Assembly (NCBI GenBank): GCA_030425505.1 | Contig: JAUIAB010000003.1 | Location: 64,001 to 128,000 of the forward strand | From: Bacteroidia bacterium | Lineage (GTDB): Bacteria > Bacteroidota > Bacteroidia > Cytophagales > Flammeovirgaceae | Direction of reading: 5' to 3' | Length of the DNA stretch: 64,000 nt | In this document: piece by piece, positions 52,470 through 60,777 of the stretch | How positions within the stretch are numbered: the first letter of the stretch is position 1 | Layout of the letters: every line of letters starts with the position of its first letter | Position numbers and translations under genes: made by a program | Notes under the pieces: generated by a model | What the model was told of the DNA's origin: nothing | The model's database searches: none | Seen by the model: only the letters and a program-made list of their open reading frames with translations

Positions 52470-53692
52470 TGTCTAAAAACACTCTTCAAGGAAAAAAAAT
52501 AATTCTAGGTGTAACTGGAAGCATTGCTGCTTATAAAACAGCACTTTTGATTAGACTTCTTAAAGAAGCCCAGGCTGAAGTTAAAGTTATTCAAACACCC
52601 TTTTCCAAAAAGTTCATCCCGCCCCTTACACTTGCTACACTTTCAGAAAACCCTGTTGTTTGTGATTTTTTTGATGAAAAAGATGGTACATGGACAAATC
52701 ATGTAGACCTTGGACTTTGGGCTGATCTTTTTATTGTGGGGCCTGCAAGTGCCAATACTATAAGTAAAATGACGAGTGGCATTTGTGATAACATGCTAAT
52801 CGCTACCTACTTATCTGCAAGGTGTCCTGTGGTTATTGCTCCTGCAATGGATGAGGACATGTATAAACATCCTTCAACAAAAAAGAATCTTAGCTTGCTT
52901 CAGGAATATGGCAATCACATAATAGAAGCTAAGCATGGAAAGCTTGCTAGCGGATTAGTAGGAAAAGGTAGAATGGCAGAACCAGAAGAGATAATAGATG
53001 AAATAGACAAAATCATTTGCATTGATAAGCCTTTTTTGAATAAAAAAGTACTAGTCACATTAGGTGCTACGAGAGAGTATATAGATAAAGTTAGATTTAT
53101 CTCCAATGGTTCTTCTGGAAAAATGGGAATGGAAATAGCAAAGTCTTTTCAAAGCGCTGGAGCAGAAGTAGAAATCATAAATGGTTCGATAGAAATATCT
53201 ATTCCCGAAACAGTTAAAAATCATGCTGTAATATCTGCTGAGGAGATGTATGATAAAACAACCGAAATCATTGATCAGTTTGACATCGTTATTTTTGCAG
53301 CTGCTGTTTCTGATATTACTCCTCAAAATCAATTTTCTAAAAAACTTAAAAAAGATCACTATAATTCAGAAGCTGCAATTCCAGTAAAATTTACTACAGA
53401 TATTGCATTTAAAGCAGGTACACAAAAAAAAGAAAACCAGTTTTTCATAGGTTTTGCATTAGAAAGTGACAATGAGCTGGATAACGCTAAGAAAAAACTT
53501 AAAAAGAAAAACCTGGATGCCATTATTCTAAATAGCCTTCAAGAAAAAGGAGCAGGCTTTGGTTTTGATACTAATAAAATAACCATTATTGATCATCAGA
53601 GTATTACCAATTATCCCCTAAAAAGCAAGAGTAAGGTAGCTGAAGATATCGTATTATTTACTGCTCAAAAACTAAACCTAAATAGACCGTAG
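52469..53692 (+). CDS. coaBC: Bifunctional phosphopantothenoylcysteine decarboxylase/phosphopantothenate-cysteine ligase
   Basis: 407 residues covering both parts. The CoaC flavoprotein half begins KKIILGVTGSIAAYKTALLIR and includes TNHVDLGLWADLFIVGPASANTI (catalytic His) and PAMDEDMYKHP. The CoaB half begins near 190 (KKVLVTLGATREYIDKVRFISN) and contains FAAAVSDI. It converts phosphopantothenate to phosphopantetheine via the cysteine adduct in coenzyme A synthesis. Its 3' end overlaps the convergent SDR gene by 15 bases. Confidence 0.95.
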   Translation: MSKNTLQGKKIILGVTGSIAAYKTALLIRLLKEAQAEVKVIQTPFSKKFIPPLTLATLSENPVVCDFFDEKDGTWTNHVDLGLWADLFIVGPASANTISKMTSGICDNMLIATYLSARCPVVIAPAMDEDMYKHPSTKKNLSLLQEYGNHIIEAKHGKLASGLVGKGRMAEPEEIIDEIDKIICIDKPFLNKKVLVTLGATREYIDKVRFISNGSSGKMGMEIAKSFQSAGAEVEIINGSIEISIPETVKNHAVISAEEMYDKTTEIIDQFDIVIFAAAVSDITPQNQFSKKLKKDHYNSEAAIPVKFTTDIAFKAGTQKKENQFFIGFALESDNELDNAKKKLKKKNLDAIILNSLQEKGAGFGFDTNKITIIDHQSITNYPLKSKSKVAEDIVLFTAQKLNLNRP

Positions 53693-54391
53693 AGAAGATA
53701 TACCCCCGTCTATTTTAATTATCTGACCTGTTATCCAAGAGGATGCATTAGAAAGCAAAAAGCAGCTTAGGTCTGCCACTTCTTCTGGATTTCCTACCCT
53801 TTTCAAAGGATGACGCTTTGCAGATGCTTCTTTTTTTTCTTCGCTGCTTAACAAGCGACTAGCAAGAGGAGTATCTGTCAGTGAAGGAGCTATAGCATTA
53901 AATCTAATATTTTCAGAAGCATATTCTGCTGATAATGAGCGGCATAATCCTTCAATAGCTCCCTTTGCTCCTGCTATGCTAGCATGAAAATTCATGCCTG
54001 TTTGAACTGCCACTGTACTAAATAAAACAACACTTGAACCACTTGATTTTTTCAATTTAGGTAAGAGTTGTTGAATTGTTTTTACTGCACCTAGATAGTT
54101 AACTTTCAAATCCTCTTCAAAGGTATTTATAGAGATTCTACTAAATGGCTTTAAATTGATAGTACCAGGACAATAAACCAAACCGTCAATGGAATCAGTC
54201 AAATCCTCTGAATGGATCTCTTCATTGCCTAAAACATCGTATTCCAAATGAGTAATATTTTCTAAGTCAGGCTTTCTCCTTGAAGCAGTAAAAGTATTTA
54301 CATTTTCAGCTACTAATTTTTTTGCAATTGCATTTCCTATTCCAGAGTTTGCACCAACAATTAGAATATTTTTATTTTCAAGATAATGCAT
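53678..54391 (-). CDS. Short-chain dehydrogenase/reductase (SDR family)
   Basis: 237 residues. The glycine motif VGANSGIGNAIAKKL is N-terminal, and the C-terminal SNASSWITGQIIKIDGGIS is the classical SDR ending. The usual catalytic YxxxK is altered: after ST/VAVQTGMNFHAS the sequence IAGAKGAIEGL keeps Lys but has Ile where Tyr is expected, so it may be inactive or use a variant site. Substrate unknown. Confidence 0.88.
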   Translation of the reverse strand: MHYLENKNILIVGANSGIGNAIAKKLVAENVNTFTASRRKPDLENITHLEYDVLGNEEIHSEDLTDSIDGLVYCPGTINLKPFSRISINTFEEDLKVNYLGAVKTIQQLLPKLKKSSGSSVVLFSTVAVQTGMNFHASIAGAKGAIEGLCRSLSAEYASENIRFNAIAPSLTDTPLASRLLSSEEKKEASAKRHPLKRVGNPEEVADLSCFLLSNASSWITGQIIKIDGGISSLRSI

Positions 54392-54534
54392 AAAGATTTT
54401 TTAGATTAAACTAAATGGATGAAAAAGTGTTTTAAACAGAATACAGATACTTTCATACATTTTGAACTTAACTTATTTATAAATTTATATTGAAATGGAA
54501 ACCATTTAAAAGATCTTAAAAAGGTTTTTTTTTA

Positions 54535-55719
54535 ATGGATCTTAAAAAAATGAATAATCATTATGATATAATAATAACTGGTGGTGGGTGTGCGGGTTTA
54601 AGCTTGGCATATAAAATATCTAAGCAACAAAAACTAAATAATCTTAAAGTTTTAATTATTGAAAAAGAAGAAAAAAAGAAAAATGATAGAACCTGGTGTT
54701 TTTGGACTACAGAAAACCTAGTTTTTAACGAGGTTATAAGTAAGTCATGGGGAAAATTACAGTTTTCAAGCGGGTACTTTGACAAAACTTTTGATATAAA
54801 ACCTTTCCAGTATCATAAAATTGAAGCAAAAGATTTTTATCCATTTGTAAAAGGAGAAATCTCAAAAAATAAAAACAATCACCTATTACAAGATACAGTT
54901 CATTCAATTGACTGTGAAAATGGTATATATCAGGTAAAAACTGGGCAAAAAACGTATACTTCTAAGCTTGTCTTTAATAGTATTTTAGATATAAAAAATT
55001 TAAAATCTAGCTTAAAAAAAAATCAGACTCTTCTTAATCAACACTTTAAAGGATGGAAAATAAAAACAGAAAACATCTGTTTTGACTCTAATTCCTTTCA
55101 AATGTTTGACTTTGATATTCCACAAAATAAAGAAGTTCGCTTTGTCTATATATTACCAGAATCCTCAACCAAAGCACTTATAGAGTTTACTATCTTTTCA
55201 AAAAAGCCACTTATCGATAATGAATATGATCATTTTCTTAAGAAATATATTTCAAAAAAATTAAATATTGACAGCTACATAGTTGAAGAAGTTGAAAAAG
55301 GGGAAATTCCCATGACTGATTTCAAGTTTAGGAGAATAGAGAAAAATGGCGTACACAATATTGGTATAAAGGGAGGAATGAGTAAAGCTTCTTCGGGATA
55401 TACCTTTTATAACATTCAAAAAGACTCCTCAAAAATTGCAGAAAGCCTTTGTCTAAATAAAATACTAAACCCCTACCAAGTCGAAAGATATACAATACCA
55501 GAAAGGTTTCGAATCTATGATTCAATGATCCTAGATATTATGGAAAATAAAGGAGAATACATATCAAAAGTCTTTAGTACTCTCTTCCAAAAAAACTCTA
55601 TTCATAAAATTTTAAAGTTTTTGAATAACAAAACTTCTTTCTTAGAGGATCTCAAGATAATGAGTTCTGTTCCCTCCTACCCTTTTATCAAAGCTTTTTT
55701 AAAGAAAAAACTATTATAA
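54535..55719 (+). CDS. crtY: Lycopene cyclase family protein
   Basis: 394 residues; the start could be this ATG or the one five codons later. The FAD-binding motif YDIIITGGGCAGLSLAYKIS is followed by DRTWCFW, a hallmark of CrtY-type lycopene beta-cyclases, and the later GIKGGMSKASSGYTFYNIQKDS matches the family's (M/G)xxxxxSxGYxxxxI region. It cyclises the ends of lycopene on the way to coloured carotenoids. No other crt gene is in the window. It ends 4 bases from the convergent ferredoxin gene. Confidence 0.88.
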   Translation: MDLKKMNNHYDIIITGGGCAGLSLAYKISKQQKLNNLKVLIIEKEEKKKNDRTWCFWTTENLVFNEVISKSWGKLQFSSGYFDKTFDIKPFQYHKIEAKDFYPFVKGEISKNKNNHLLQDTVHSIDCENGIYQVKTGQKTYTSKLVFNSILDIKNLKSSLKKNQTLLNQHFKGWKIKTENICFDSNSFQMFDFDIPQNKEVRFVYILPESSTKALIEFTIFSKKPLIDNEYDHFLKKYISKKLNIDSYIVEEVEKGEIPMTDFKFRRIEKNGVHNIGIKGGMSKASSGYTFYNIQKDSSKIAESLCLNKILNPYQVERYTIPERFRIYDSMILDIMENKGEYISKVFSTLFQKNSIHKILKFLNNKTSFLEDLKIMSSVPSYPFIKAFLKKKLL

Positions 55720-55723
55720 TAGC

Positions 55724-56068
55724 TTACTCACCGTGAAGCCACTTTTTCTTAGCGATTAACTCTTCTTCTGTTTCTACAGCATCCGTATCAGGCACACAAC
55801 AATCTACTGGACAAACAGCGGCACATTGAGGTTCATCATGGAAACCTGTACACTCCGTACATTTATCGGTAACTATATAGTAAAACTCATCTGAAACGGG
55901 TTCTTGCAAGTCTTCTCCATTTACTTTCTTACCATCTTTTTCAAACTCTTTCAGAGCTGTACCTCCCCCCCATGTCCATTCTACATTTCCTTCATATATA
56001 GCCGTATTAGGGCATTCTGGTTCACATGCTCCACAGTTAATACACTCATCCGTTATTTTGATAGCCAT
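55724..56068 (-). CDS. 4Fe-4S dicluster ferredoxin
   Basis: 114 residues from the ATG at 56068 ([20 protein letters not shown]); an upstream TTG at 56128 is actually the -33 element of its promoter. Two cluster motifs are present: [13 protein letters not shown] and [21 protein letters not shown]. The longer second loop with an insert is typical of Bacteroidota and other Alvin-type ferredoxins. It carries electrons in the cytosol; its partner enzyme is not adjacent. Confidence 0.92.
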   Translation of the reverse strand: MAIKITDECINCGACEPECPNTAIYEGNVEWTWGGGTALKEFEKDGKKVNGEDLQEPVSDEFYYIVTDKCTECTGFHDEPQCAAVCPVDCCVPDTDAVETEEELIAKKKWLHGE

Positions 56069-56097
56069 AATTCTATATTTGTAAGATAAAGTAATAA

Positions 56098-56128
56098 CAA
56101 AGGTATTGGCAGAGTTGTTTTCAAACAA
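56098..56128 (-). promoter_or_regulatory. Promoter of the ferredoxin gene
   Basis: On the minus strand TTG (56128-56126), a 20-base spacer and TACCTTTG (56105-56098) match the Bacteroidota consensus exactly. The start of transcription would be about 56091, 23 bases before the ATG. Confidence 0.75.
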
Positions 56129-56157
56129 TGATTAATTAAAAATACTTAATGAATACT

Positions 56158-56188
56158 TTGGTATTTTTGAAAAAATAAATCATTTTTG
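56158..56188 (+). promoter_or_regulatory. Probable promoter of tRNA-Ser
   Basis: TTG (56158-56160), a 20-base spacer and CATTTTTG (56181-56188), one mismatch from TAnnTTTG, lie 14 bases before the mature tRNA. Confidence 0.6.
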
Positions 56189-56202
56189 CATTCCGCTAAA
56201 AA

Positions 56203-56287
56203 AGAGGGTTGGCGGAGTGGTCGAACGCGGCGGTCTTGAAAACCGTTGTGCCGAAAGGTACCGGGGGTTCGAATCCCTCACCCTCTG
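56203..56287 (+). tRNA. tRNA-Ser (TGA anticodon)
   Basis: 85 bases. The acceptor stem AGAGGGT pairs with ACCCTCT, the anticodon loop is CTTGAAA with anticodon TGA, a long variable arm (GTGCCGAAAGGTAC) marks the class II serine tRNA, and the T arm is GGGGGTTCGAATCCCTC. The CCA end is not encoded. Confidence 0.96.
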
Positions 56288-56292
56288 CAAAA

Positions 56293-56317
56293 GGAGCTGA
56301 TATCAGCTCCTTTTTTT
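56293..56317 (+). terminator. Intrinsic terminator of tRNA-Ser overlapping the eamA stop
   Basis: GGAGCTGATATCAGCTCC is a perfect 18-base palindrome (56293-56310) followed by TTTTTTT. The minus-strand EamA gene's stop codon (TGA, 56305-56303) lies inside the stem, and A residues on the other side give that strand a U-run as well. Confidence 0.92.
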
Positions 56318-57163
56318 ATTCCTTTTAGCAAAATAGCCATTAAAAAACATACCTCCTATTACTAGAGTGATCCCAATAAATTCTGTCCAGGTAAATCTTT
56401 TACCAAACAAAAAAAAGTCTAAGCCAACAGCATAGATGATACTATGATAACCCACTATAGCAATGTTAGCTGCTTTATCATTTTTATACGCTTTAGTCAT
56501 GAAAATCTGGGCAAAATAAACGCTCACAGCCATAACTAAAATCCAAAACCACTCTTCAATAGAAGGGGCATGCCAATTATATAATGTAGGCACAAAAGAT
56601 ATTGGTAAAGCAACCATTGGGAAATAAGAAACAATAGTAAGTGGATGTTCTGTTTTAGAAAGCTGTCTTACACATACATATGCCCCTCCAGCAAATAAGG
56701 CAGCAATGATCCCAATACTTAAAAACCACAAAGAAAGAGAAGTGTCTACTTTCTTAATAACTAGAACTCCACAAAAAGCCAAAACAAAAAATAGGTATTG
56801 AATCCATTTAAGCTTTTCTTTCAAGAAAAAACCACCTAATGCCGCCACAAAAATTGGTGCTAAATAATGTAAACTCGATGCACTAGATAGAGATATATTT
56901 TGAATAACATAAAAGTTAAGCATCAAAGCCAAAGTACCCAGCATACCACGCAACCATAGAACTTTTTTATTGTTTCCTAAAAAAGAAATACTTAGCCTTT
57001 TCATTACAACAAGATTTGCTACAAGCGCAAAAACTGACCTAAAGAAGACTAGTTGATAGAATGGAACGTCTGAGGAAAGTTTTACAGACAGTCTCATCAC
57101 AGAAAACAGCAAGACAGCTATGAACATATACTGTATCCCAAGATTCTTTTTAGATTTTGCCAT
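56303..57163 (-). CDS. EamA/DMT family transporter
   Basis: 286 residues with ten predicted helices arranged as two EamA repeats (about 5-135 and 145-280). The first ends with [19 protein letters not shown] and the second with ERFTW-like [18 protein letters not shown], the usual end-of-repeat pattern. Drug/metabolite transporters of this group export amino acids or other metabolites at the inner membrane; the substrate cannot be told. Ends inside the tRNA-Ser terminator. Confidence 0.92.
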   Translation of the reverse strand: MAKSKKNLGIQYMFIAVLLFSVMRLSVKLSSDVPFYQLVFFRSVFALVANLVVMKRLSISFLGNNKKVLWLRGMLGTLALMLNFYVIQNISLSSASSLHYLAPIFVAALGGFFLKEKLKWIQYLFFVLAFCGVLVIKKVDTSLSLWFLSIGIIAALFAGGAYVCVRQLSKTEHPLTIVSYFPMVALPISFVPTLYNWHAPSIEEWFWILVMAVSVYFAQIFMTKAYKNDKAANIAIVGYHSIIYAVGLDFFLFGKRFTWTEFIGITLVIGGMFFNGYFAKRNKKRS

Positions 57164-57236
57164 TTCACCTGCAAAGGTAACTTCTCAAAATTTGTTCTGT
57201 CTAACTGAAGACCCTCTCAAATAAAAATTCTAGGAT

Positions 57237-57259
57237 AGCGCTCGTTTGTAACGAGTGCT
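57237..57259. repeat. REP-like palindrome
   Basis: AGCGCTCGTT-TGT-AACGAGTGCT forms a 10-pair stem with one G-T pair and a 3-base loop. No T-run follows. It is isolated between eamA and the ALDH gene. Confidence 0.5.
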
Positions 57260-57301
57260 TACATTAGCTGTGTAAGGCATATAAGTGGCTTAGTGCACTC
57301 C

Positions 57302-57330
57302 TGAATTTTTGGTACTTTAAAGTACAGAAA
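57302..57330 (+). repeat. Hairpin element related to 28692-28736
   Basis: CTGAATTTTTGGTACTTT is followed by AAAGTACAGAAAGA; GTACTTT/AAAGTAC is a perfect 14-base palindrome (57312-57325). The flanks GAATTTTT and ACAGAAAGA are shared with the other site, whose stem is longer. Confidence 0.5.
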
Positions 57331-57503
57331 GATAAGCTTTATTCATTCAAATATTAAGTATTTAGTAAAAATTTCACTGCGTGAAAGCTAAGAACCCAGC
57401 AACTTGAGAATAATAAACAATGGAAGCAACTAAATCAAAGTAGATTCTTTTGCAATATGCTATGGACATAGCCAGATTCTACAATAAAATAATTTATAGC
57501 CAT

Positions 57504-57527
57504 TAACTTTGACTTAAATTAAGTCAA
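57504..57527 (+). promoter_or_regulatory. Promoter box with overlapping operator-like palindrome
   Basis: TAACTTTG (57504-57511) fits the -7 box; no -33 TTG is at the usual distance. TTGACTTAA and TTAAGTCAA (57509-57527) are perfect 9-base arms around one A, overlapping the box, which is where a repressor would bind. Copy 1 of the 87-base element lacks this palindrome upstream. Confidence 0.45.
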
Positions 57528-57533
57528 TAAAAT

Positions 57534-57620
57534 ATGAAACAGACCATGTCTGATTTAAAATTGAAGCACACAAGAAGCAACGATCAAGATGTGTGCTAAA
57601 TAAACTAGGCAGGTCATAAA
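57534..57620 (+). repeat. 87-base intergenic element, copy 2, 12 bases before the ALDH start
   Basis: 92% identical to 492-578 and the same length, with the same two stems (CAGAC-CAT-GTCTG; GCACACA with TGTGTGC). The internal ATG frame is 21 codons here (57534-57599, MKQTMSDLKLKHTRSNDQDVC) against 17 in copy 1. It ends at GTCATAAA, 12 bases before the ATG at 57633; the internal ATG is 99 bases before the main ATG in both copies. Confidence 0.85.
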
Positions 57621-57632
57621 TTTTAAATATAA

Positions 57633-59162
57633 ATGAAGGATATCTTAAAAGAACTAAACATTAAAGACTCTGAAGCTGCTTATGCAATTGGAAACAACTG
57701 GCATGAGACAAATAGAGAAAAAATAAAAGTTACATCTCCTATCGATGGCAGTAAGCTTGGAGAAGTTAATATGGCAAATCCTAGTGACCTGGAGAAAATA
57801 TTAGATGAAGCAAAAGCTGCATTTAAAGTCTGGAGAAAAACACCTGCTCCAGTGCGAGGAGAAATAGTACGGCAAATAGGAAACAAATTAAGAGAGAAGA
57901 AAGAAGCTCTTGGTAAATTGGTCACTCTAGAGATGGGTAAAATATATCAGGAAGGTTTAGGGGAGGTACAGGAAATGATAGATATCTGTGATTTTGCTGT
58001 AGGTTTATCTCGTCAATTACATGGTTTTACCATGCACTCTGAAAGACCAGATCATAGAATGTATGAACAATATCACCCATTAGGTACTGTGGGTATCATT
58101 TCTGCTTTTAACTTTCCAGTTGCAGTCTGGTCGTGGAATGCAATGCTCGCTGCAGTCTGTGGAAATGTTTGCATTTGGAAGCCATCAGAAAAAACTCCTC
58201 TTACGGCAGTTGCTTGCCAGAAAATTGCAGCAGAAGTACTAGCTGAGAATAACCTCCCTGAAGGAATATTTTCATTGATAATTGGTAAAGCGGATGTCGG
58301 AGAAGCAATGTCAAAAAGTAAAAGAATTCCTCTTATTTCTGCTACCGGTTCTACCAGAATGGGCAAAAGAGTTGCAGAAGTGGTAGGAGCTCGCTTAGGG
58401 AAATCTTTGCTAGAACTTGGAGGAAATAATGCCTTAATTATTACGGAAAATGCTGACTTAAATAAAGCAATCAAAGCTACTGTATTTGGAGCAGTTGGAA
58501 CCTGTGGCCAAAGGTGTACTTCTACCAGAAGACTGATCATACACGAAAATATTTACGATACTATAAAAGAAAAGCTAGTAAAAATATATCCTACACTTTC
58601 TATTGGCAACCCATTAGAAGAAACTACTCTTGTTGGTCCATTGAATGATGTAACTGCCGTAGAAAGTTTCAAAAAGGCTATAGAACAAGCAAAGCAAGAA
58701 GGAGGAAAACTACTTTATGGAGGAGAGGTATTAGAAGGAAGTAATTATAGCTCTGGAAATTATGTAGTACCAGCATTGGTGGAAGCAGAAAACCATTACT
58801 CCATAGTACAAGAAGAAACATTTGCTCCAATTCTATATCTACTAAAATATAGTGGCAGTGTAGAAAATGCTATCAACATGCAAAATGATGTTAAGCAGGG
58901 ACTATCTTCTGCAATATTCACAGAGAACTTAATTGAAGCTGAGAAATTCCTATCCCATGTAGGCTCTGACTGTGGAATTGCCAATGTAAATATTGGTACT
59001 TCTGGCGCTGAGATTGGAGGTGCATTTGGAGGAGAAAAAGATACTGGTGGTGGAAGAGAATCTGGTTCTGATGCTTGGAAATTCTATATGAGAAGACAGA
59101 CCAACACCATTAATTACGGTGAAGATTTGCCTTTAGCTCAAGGAATAAAATTTGATGTTTAA
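57633..59162 (+). CDS. Aldehyde dehydrogenase, ALDH7 (antiquitin) type
   Basis: 509 residues. The N-terminus lacks a signal peptide. The catalytic Cys is in AVGTCGQRCTSTRRL (about 289-303), where GTCGQRCT is the ALDH7 signature, and the catalytic Glu is in LLELGGNNALI. The cofactor region FNFPVAVWSWN and KPSEKTPL are also typical. ALDH7 enzymes oxidise alpha-aminoadipate semialdehyde in lysine breakdown and related aldehydes. The gene stands alone, with an 87-base element directly upstream and a family-2 repeat beginning at its stop codon. Confidence 0.92.
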   Translation: MKDILKELNIKDSEAAYAIGNNWHETNREKIKVTSPIDGSKLGEVNMANPSDLEKILDEAKAAFKVWRKTPAPVRGEIVRQIGNKLREKKEALGKLVTLEMGKIYQEGLGEVQEMIDICDFAVGLSRQLHGFTMHSERPDHRMYEQYHPLGTVGIISAFNFPVAVWSWNAMLAAVCGNVCIWKPSEKTPLTAVACQKIAAEVLAENNLPEGIFSLIIGKADVGEAMSKSKRIPLISATGSTRMGKRVAEVVGARLGKSLLELGGNNALIITENADLNKAIKATVFGAVGTCGQRCTSTRRLIIHENIYDTIKEKLVKIYPTLSIGNPLEETTLVGPLNDVTAVESFKKAIEQAKQEGGKLLYGGEVLEGSNYSSGNYVVPALVEAENHYSIVQEETFAPILYLLKYSGSVENAINMQNDVKQGLSSAIFTENLIEAEKFLSHVGSDCGIANVNIGTSGAEIGGAFGGEKDTGGGRESGSDAWKFYMRRQTNTINYGEDLPLAQGIKFDV

Positions 59163-59336
59163 CCCGAATAATTCGGGACTTATTTAATGGAAAAAGTAAC
59201 TCTCTGATTACGAAAGACTTGAGCTAACTGATCCCCAAATTTGGGGAAGAAAATATTGTGCGACTTGAAATACAAGCACATGATAATCAATTGCTTGATC
59301 TAAGATAAACGACCTCCTCATGAATAATGCAGGTTA
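59160..59336 (+). repeat. Intergenic repeat family 2, copy B (starts at the ALDH stop codon)
   Basis: It begins with the TAA stop and continues CCCGAATAATTCGGG, a perfect palindrome, and includes TCCCCAAATTTGGGGA (also palindromic) and ends AATAATGCAGGTTA. Matches 25949-26124 (minus) in four long blocks; the arm GTAATTGATTAT of copy A is missing here. Confidence 0.85.
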
Positions 59337-59379
59337 TATAGCTGCTGGATTTTTAAGGCTATGATACCACCGTAGCCTT

Positions 59380-59784
59380 TTACTCTGACTTGTATACTAA
59401 AGCTCCACCTGTGATAAGCAACAGTACTGCTGGAATTTGTGCTGTCATCATAAAATAAAGCTCTAGAAATAAAATAGATGTAATACTTCCCAGAATAGAC
59501 GCAATAATGCTTACTGTACCTAAATAATAAAAAAGTGCATTCTTTGTGTCTGTCAGCTTCCTGACAAATATGAGTAGTATTATATTGGTAATAATAATAA
59601 GCAAACCAAAGCTAACCCCATAAATAAAGTTTAAAATTTCTTTTGGTAAAAGAGAAGCTAAACTATCTGAAGATTCCTCAACTCCAGTCTGAGAAGAGCA
59701 AGAAGCAATTATCAACACAAAAAATATTTGTACTATAAAATTGAGATTGAACCAATTAGTAAACATCAATCGTATTGCTTTCAT
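59380..59784 (-). CDS. Small lipoprotein with three membrane helices, function unknown
   Basis: 134 residues (a Met six codons in, at 59766, is an equally good start). A hydrophobic segment ends at IIASC, a lipobox-like site, followed by a short Ser-rich stretch and three hydrophobic helices (about 50-72, 83-103 and 107-129). Lipoproteins with several helices are unusual, so the first segment may just be another helix. I do not recognise the family. Confidence 0.65.
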   Translation of the reverse strand: MKAIRLMFTNWFNLNFIVQIFFVLIIASCSSQTGVEESSDSLASLLPKEILNFIYGVSFGLLIIITNIILLIFVRKLTDTKNALFYYLGTVSIIASILGSITSILFLELYFMMTAQIPAVLLLITGGALVYKSE

Positions 59785-59973
59785 CTTTTAAACTTTTCTT
59801 TTCCCTAAAGTAGTGATTTGATGTAAAATATCTAAACCGCAGTAGAAACCAAGCATACTTATTTTAAGTTTTATAAATTTCTAATTTAGGCTTTTCTTAT
59901 CGGGGTGGAGTGTTTAAAATTAATTTCTGAACTTAGCAGGGAAAAGATTTTAAAGTTCTAAATCATTACCTCT

Positions 59974-60495
59974 TTGAAAAAAAGAAAATGTGTTTTTTTA
60001 GATCGTGATGGTGTCCTAAATCAGGATATAGCTTATTATACTTTTAAAAAAGAAGATTTTAAAATTGCTGAAGGAGTACCTGAAGCAATATCTCTACTAA
60101 AGCAAGCAGGGTTTCTACTTATCATTATTACCAACCAAGCAGGAATTAGTAAAGGCTTATATTCTAAAAAAGAAGCGCACCTCATTTATGACTTGATTCA
60201 AAAAGAATGCAATTATCAATTGGATGGAATGTACTATGCCCCTTTTCATCCTAAAATTTCTTCGTCTTTGATGAGAAAACCCAATACTTTAATGTTTGAG
60301 AAGGCAATAGCCAAATTCAATATTGATATTGAAAATTCCTGGATGGTTGGAGATAAAATAACCGACTTAGAGCCTGCTTATAGCTTAGGGGTTAAAAATT
60401 TGATTTACTTAGGAAAAGAAAACATTAATTCATTAACACATAATAAAGCAGCTTCATTATCCGAAGGGGTATATAGTTTTTTATTATACAAGTAA
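59974..60495 (+). CDS. HAD-IIIA family phosphatase (GmhB-like, lacking zinc cysteines)
   Basis: 173 residues, TTG start as no in-frame ATG precedes the catalytic motif. The HAD nucleophile motif FLDRDGVLN is at the N-terminus, then TNQAGISKG, MRKPN and GDKITDLEPA. The order matches GmhB, which removes the 7-phosphate of heptose bisphosphate for LPS core synthesis, and the related histidinol phosphatase. GmhB normally has a zinc loop with Cys and His (CxH...CxC) before RKP; here the region is APFHPKISSSLMRKP with no Cys. The substrate is therefore open. Confidence 0.85.
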   Translation: MKKRKCVFLDRDGVLNQDIAYYTFKKEDFKIAEGVPEAISLLKQAGFLLIIITNQAGISKGLYSKKEAHLIYDLIQKECNYQLDGMYYAPFHPKISSSLMRKPNTLMFEKAIAKFNIDIENSWMVGDKITDLEPAYSLGVKNLIYLGKENINSLTHNKAASLSEGVYSFLLYK

Positions 60496-60777
60496 TTTTT
60501 TTATTTCGTAATTAAATAAAAAAGCTACGTAATAAATATCCCTCTTGAATTCTTTTTATCACTTAGTATAATACTTATCTTTTTTTTTGACGCGTGTAAC
60601 TCTAACGATTAGACTTATCGAGTTCTTGAATTAGTTATTCAATATTTCAGTATTTAAATAATTTTTGTTAGGAAATATTAACATTTATTATTTTGAATAA
60701 AGCAACTTAACCAAGTTAACTGTCGTTCTTTATGTAAACTCACTTATGTAATTTTTATTAACTTAGCAAACAAAATT

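Larger units (their letters stand above)
57164..57632. other. 469-base gene-free region with several small elements
   Basis: No gene seen. It holds an imperfect palindrome AGCGCTCGTT/AACGAGTGCT (57237-57259), the short hairpin element related to 28692-28736 (57302-57330), a TAACTTTG box (57504-57511) with an overlapping palindrome TTGACTTAAATTAAGTCAA (57509-57527), and the 87-base repeat (57534-57620). Confidence 0.65.

Noticed and set aside
56069..56128. 20-residue N-terminal extension of the ferredoxin
   Set aside because: The extension would start at the -33 TTG of a near-perfect promoter; ferredoxins of this type start at MAIKITDEC.
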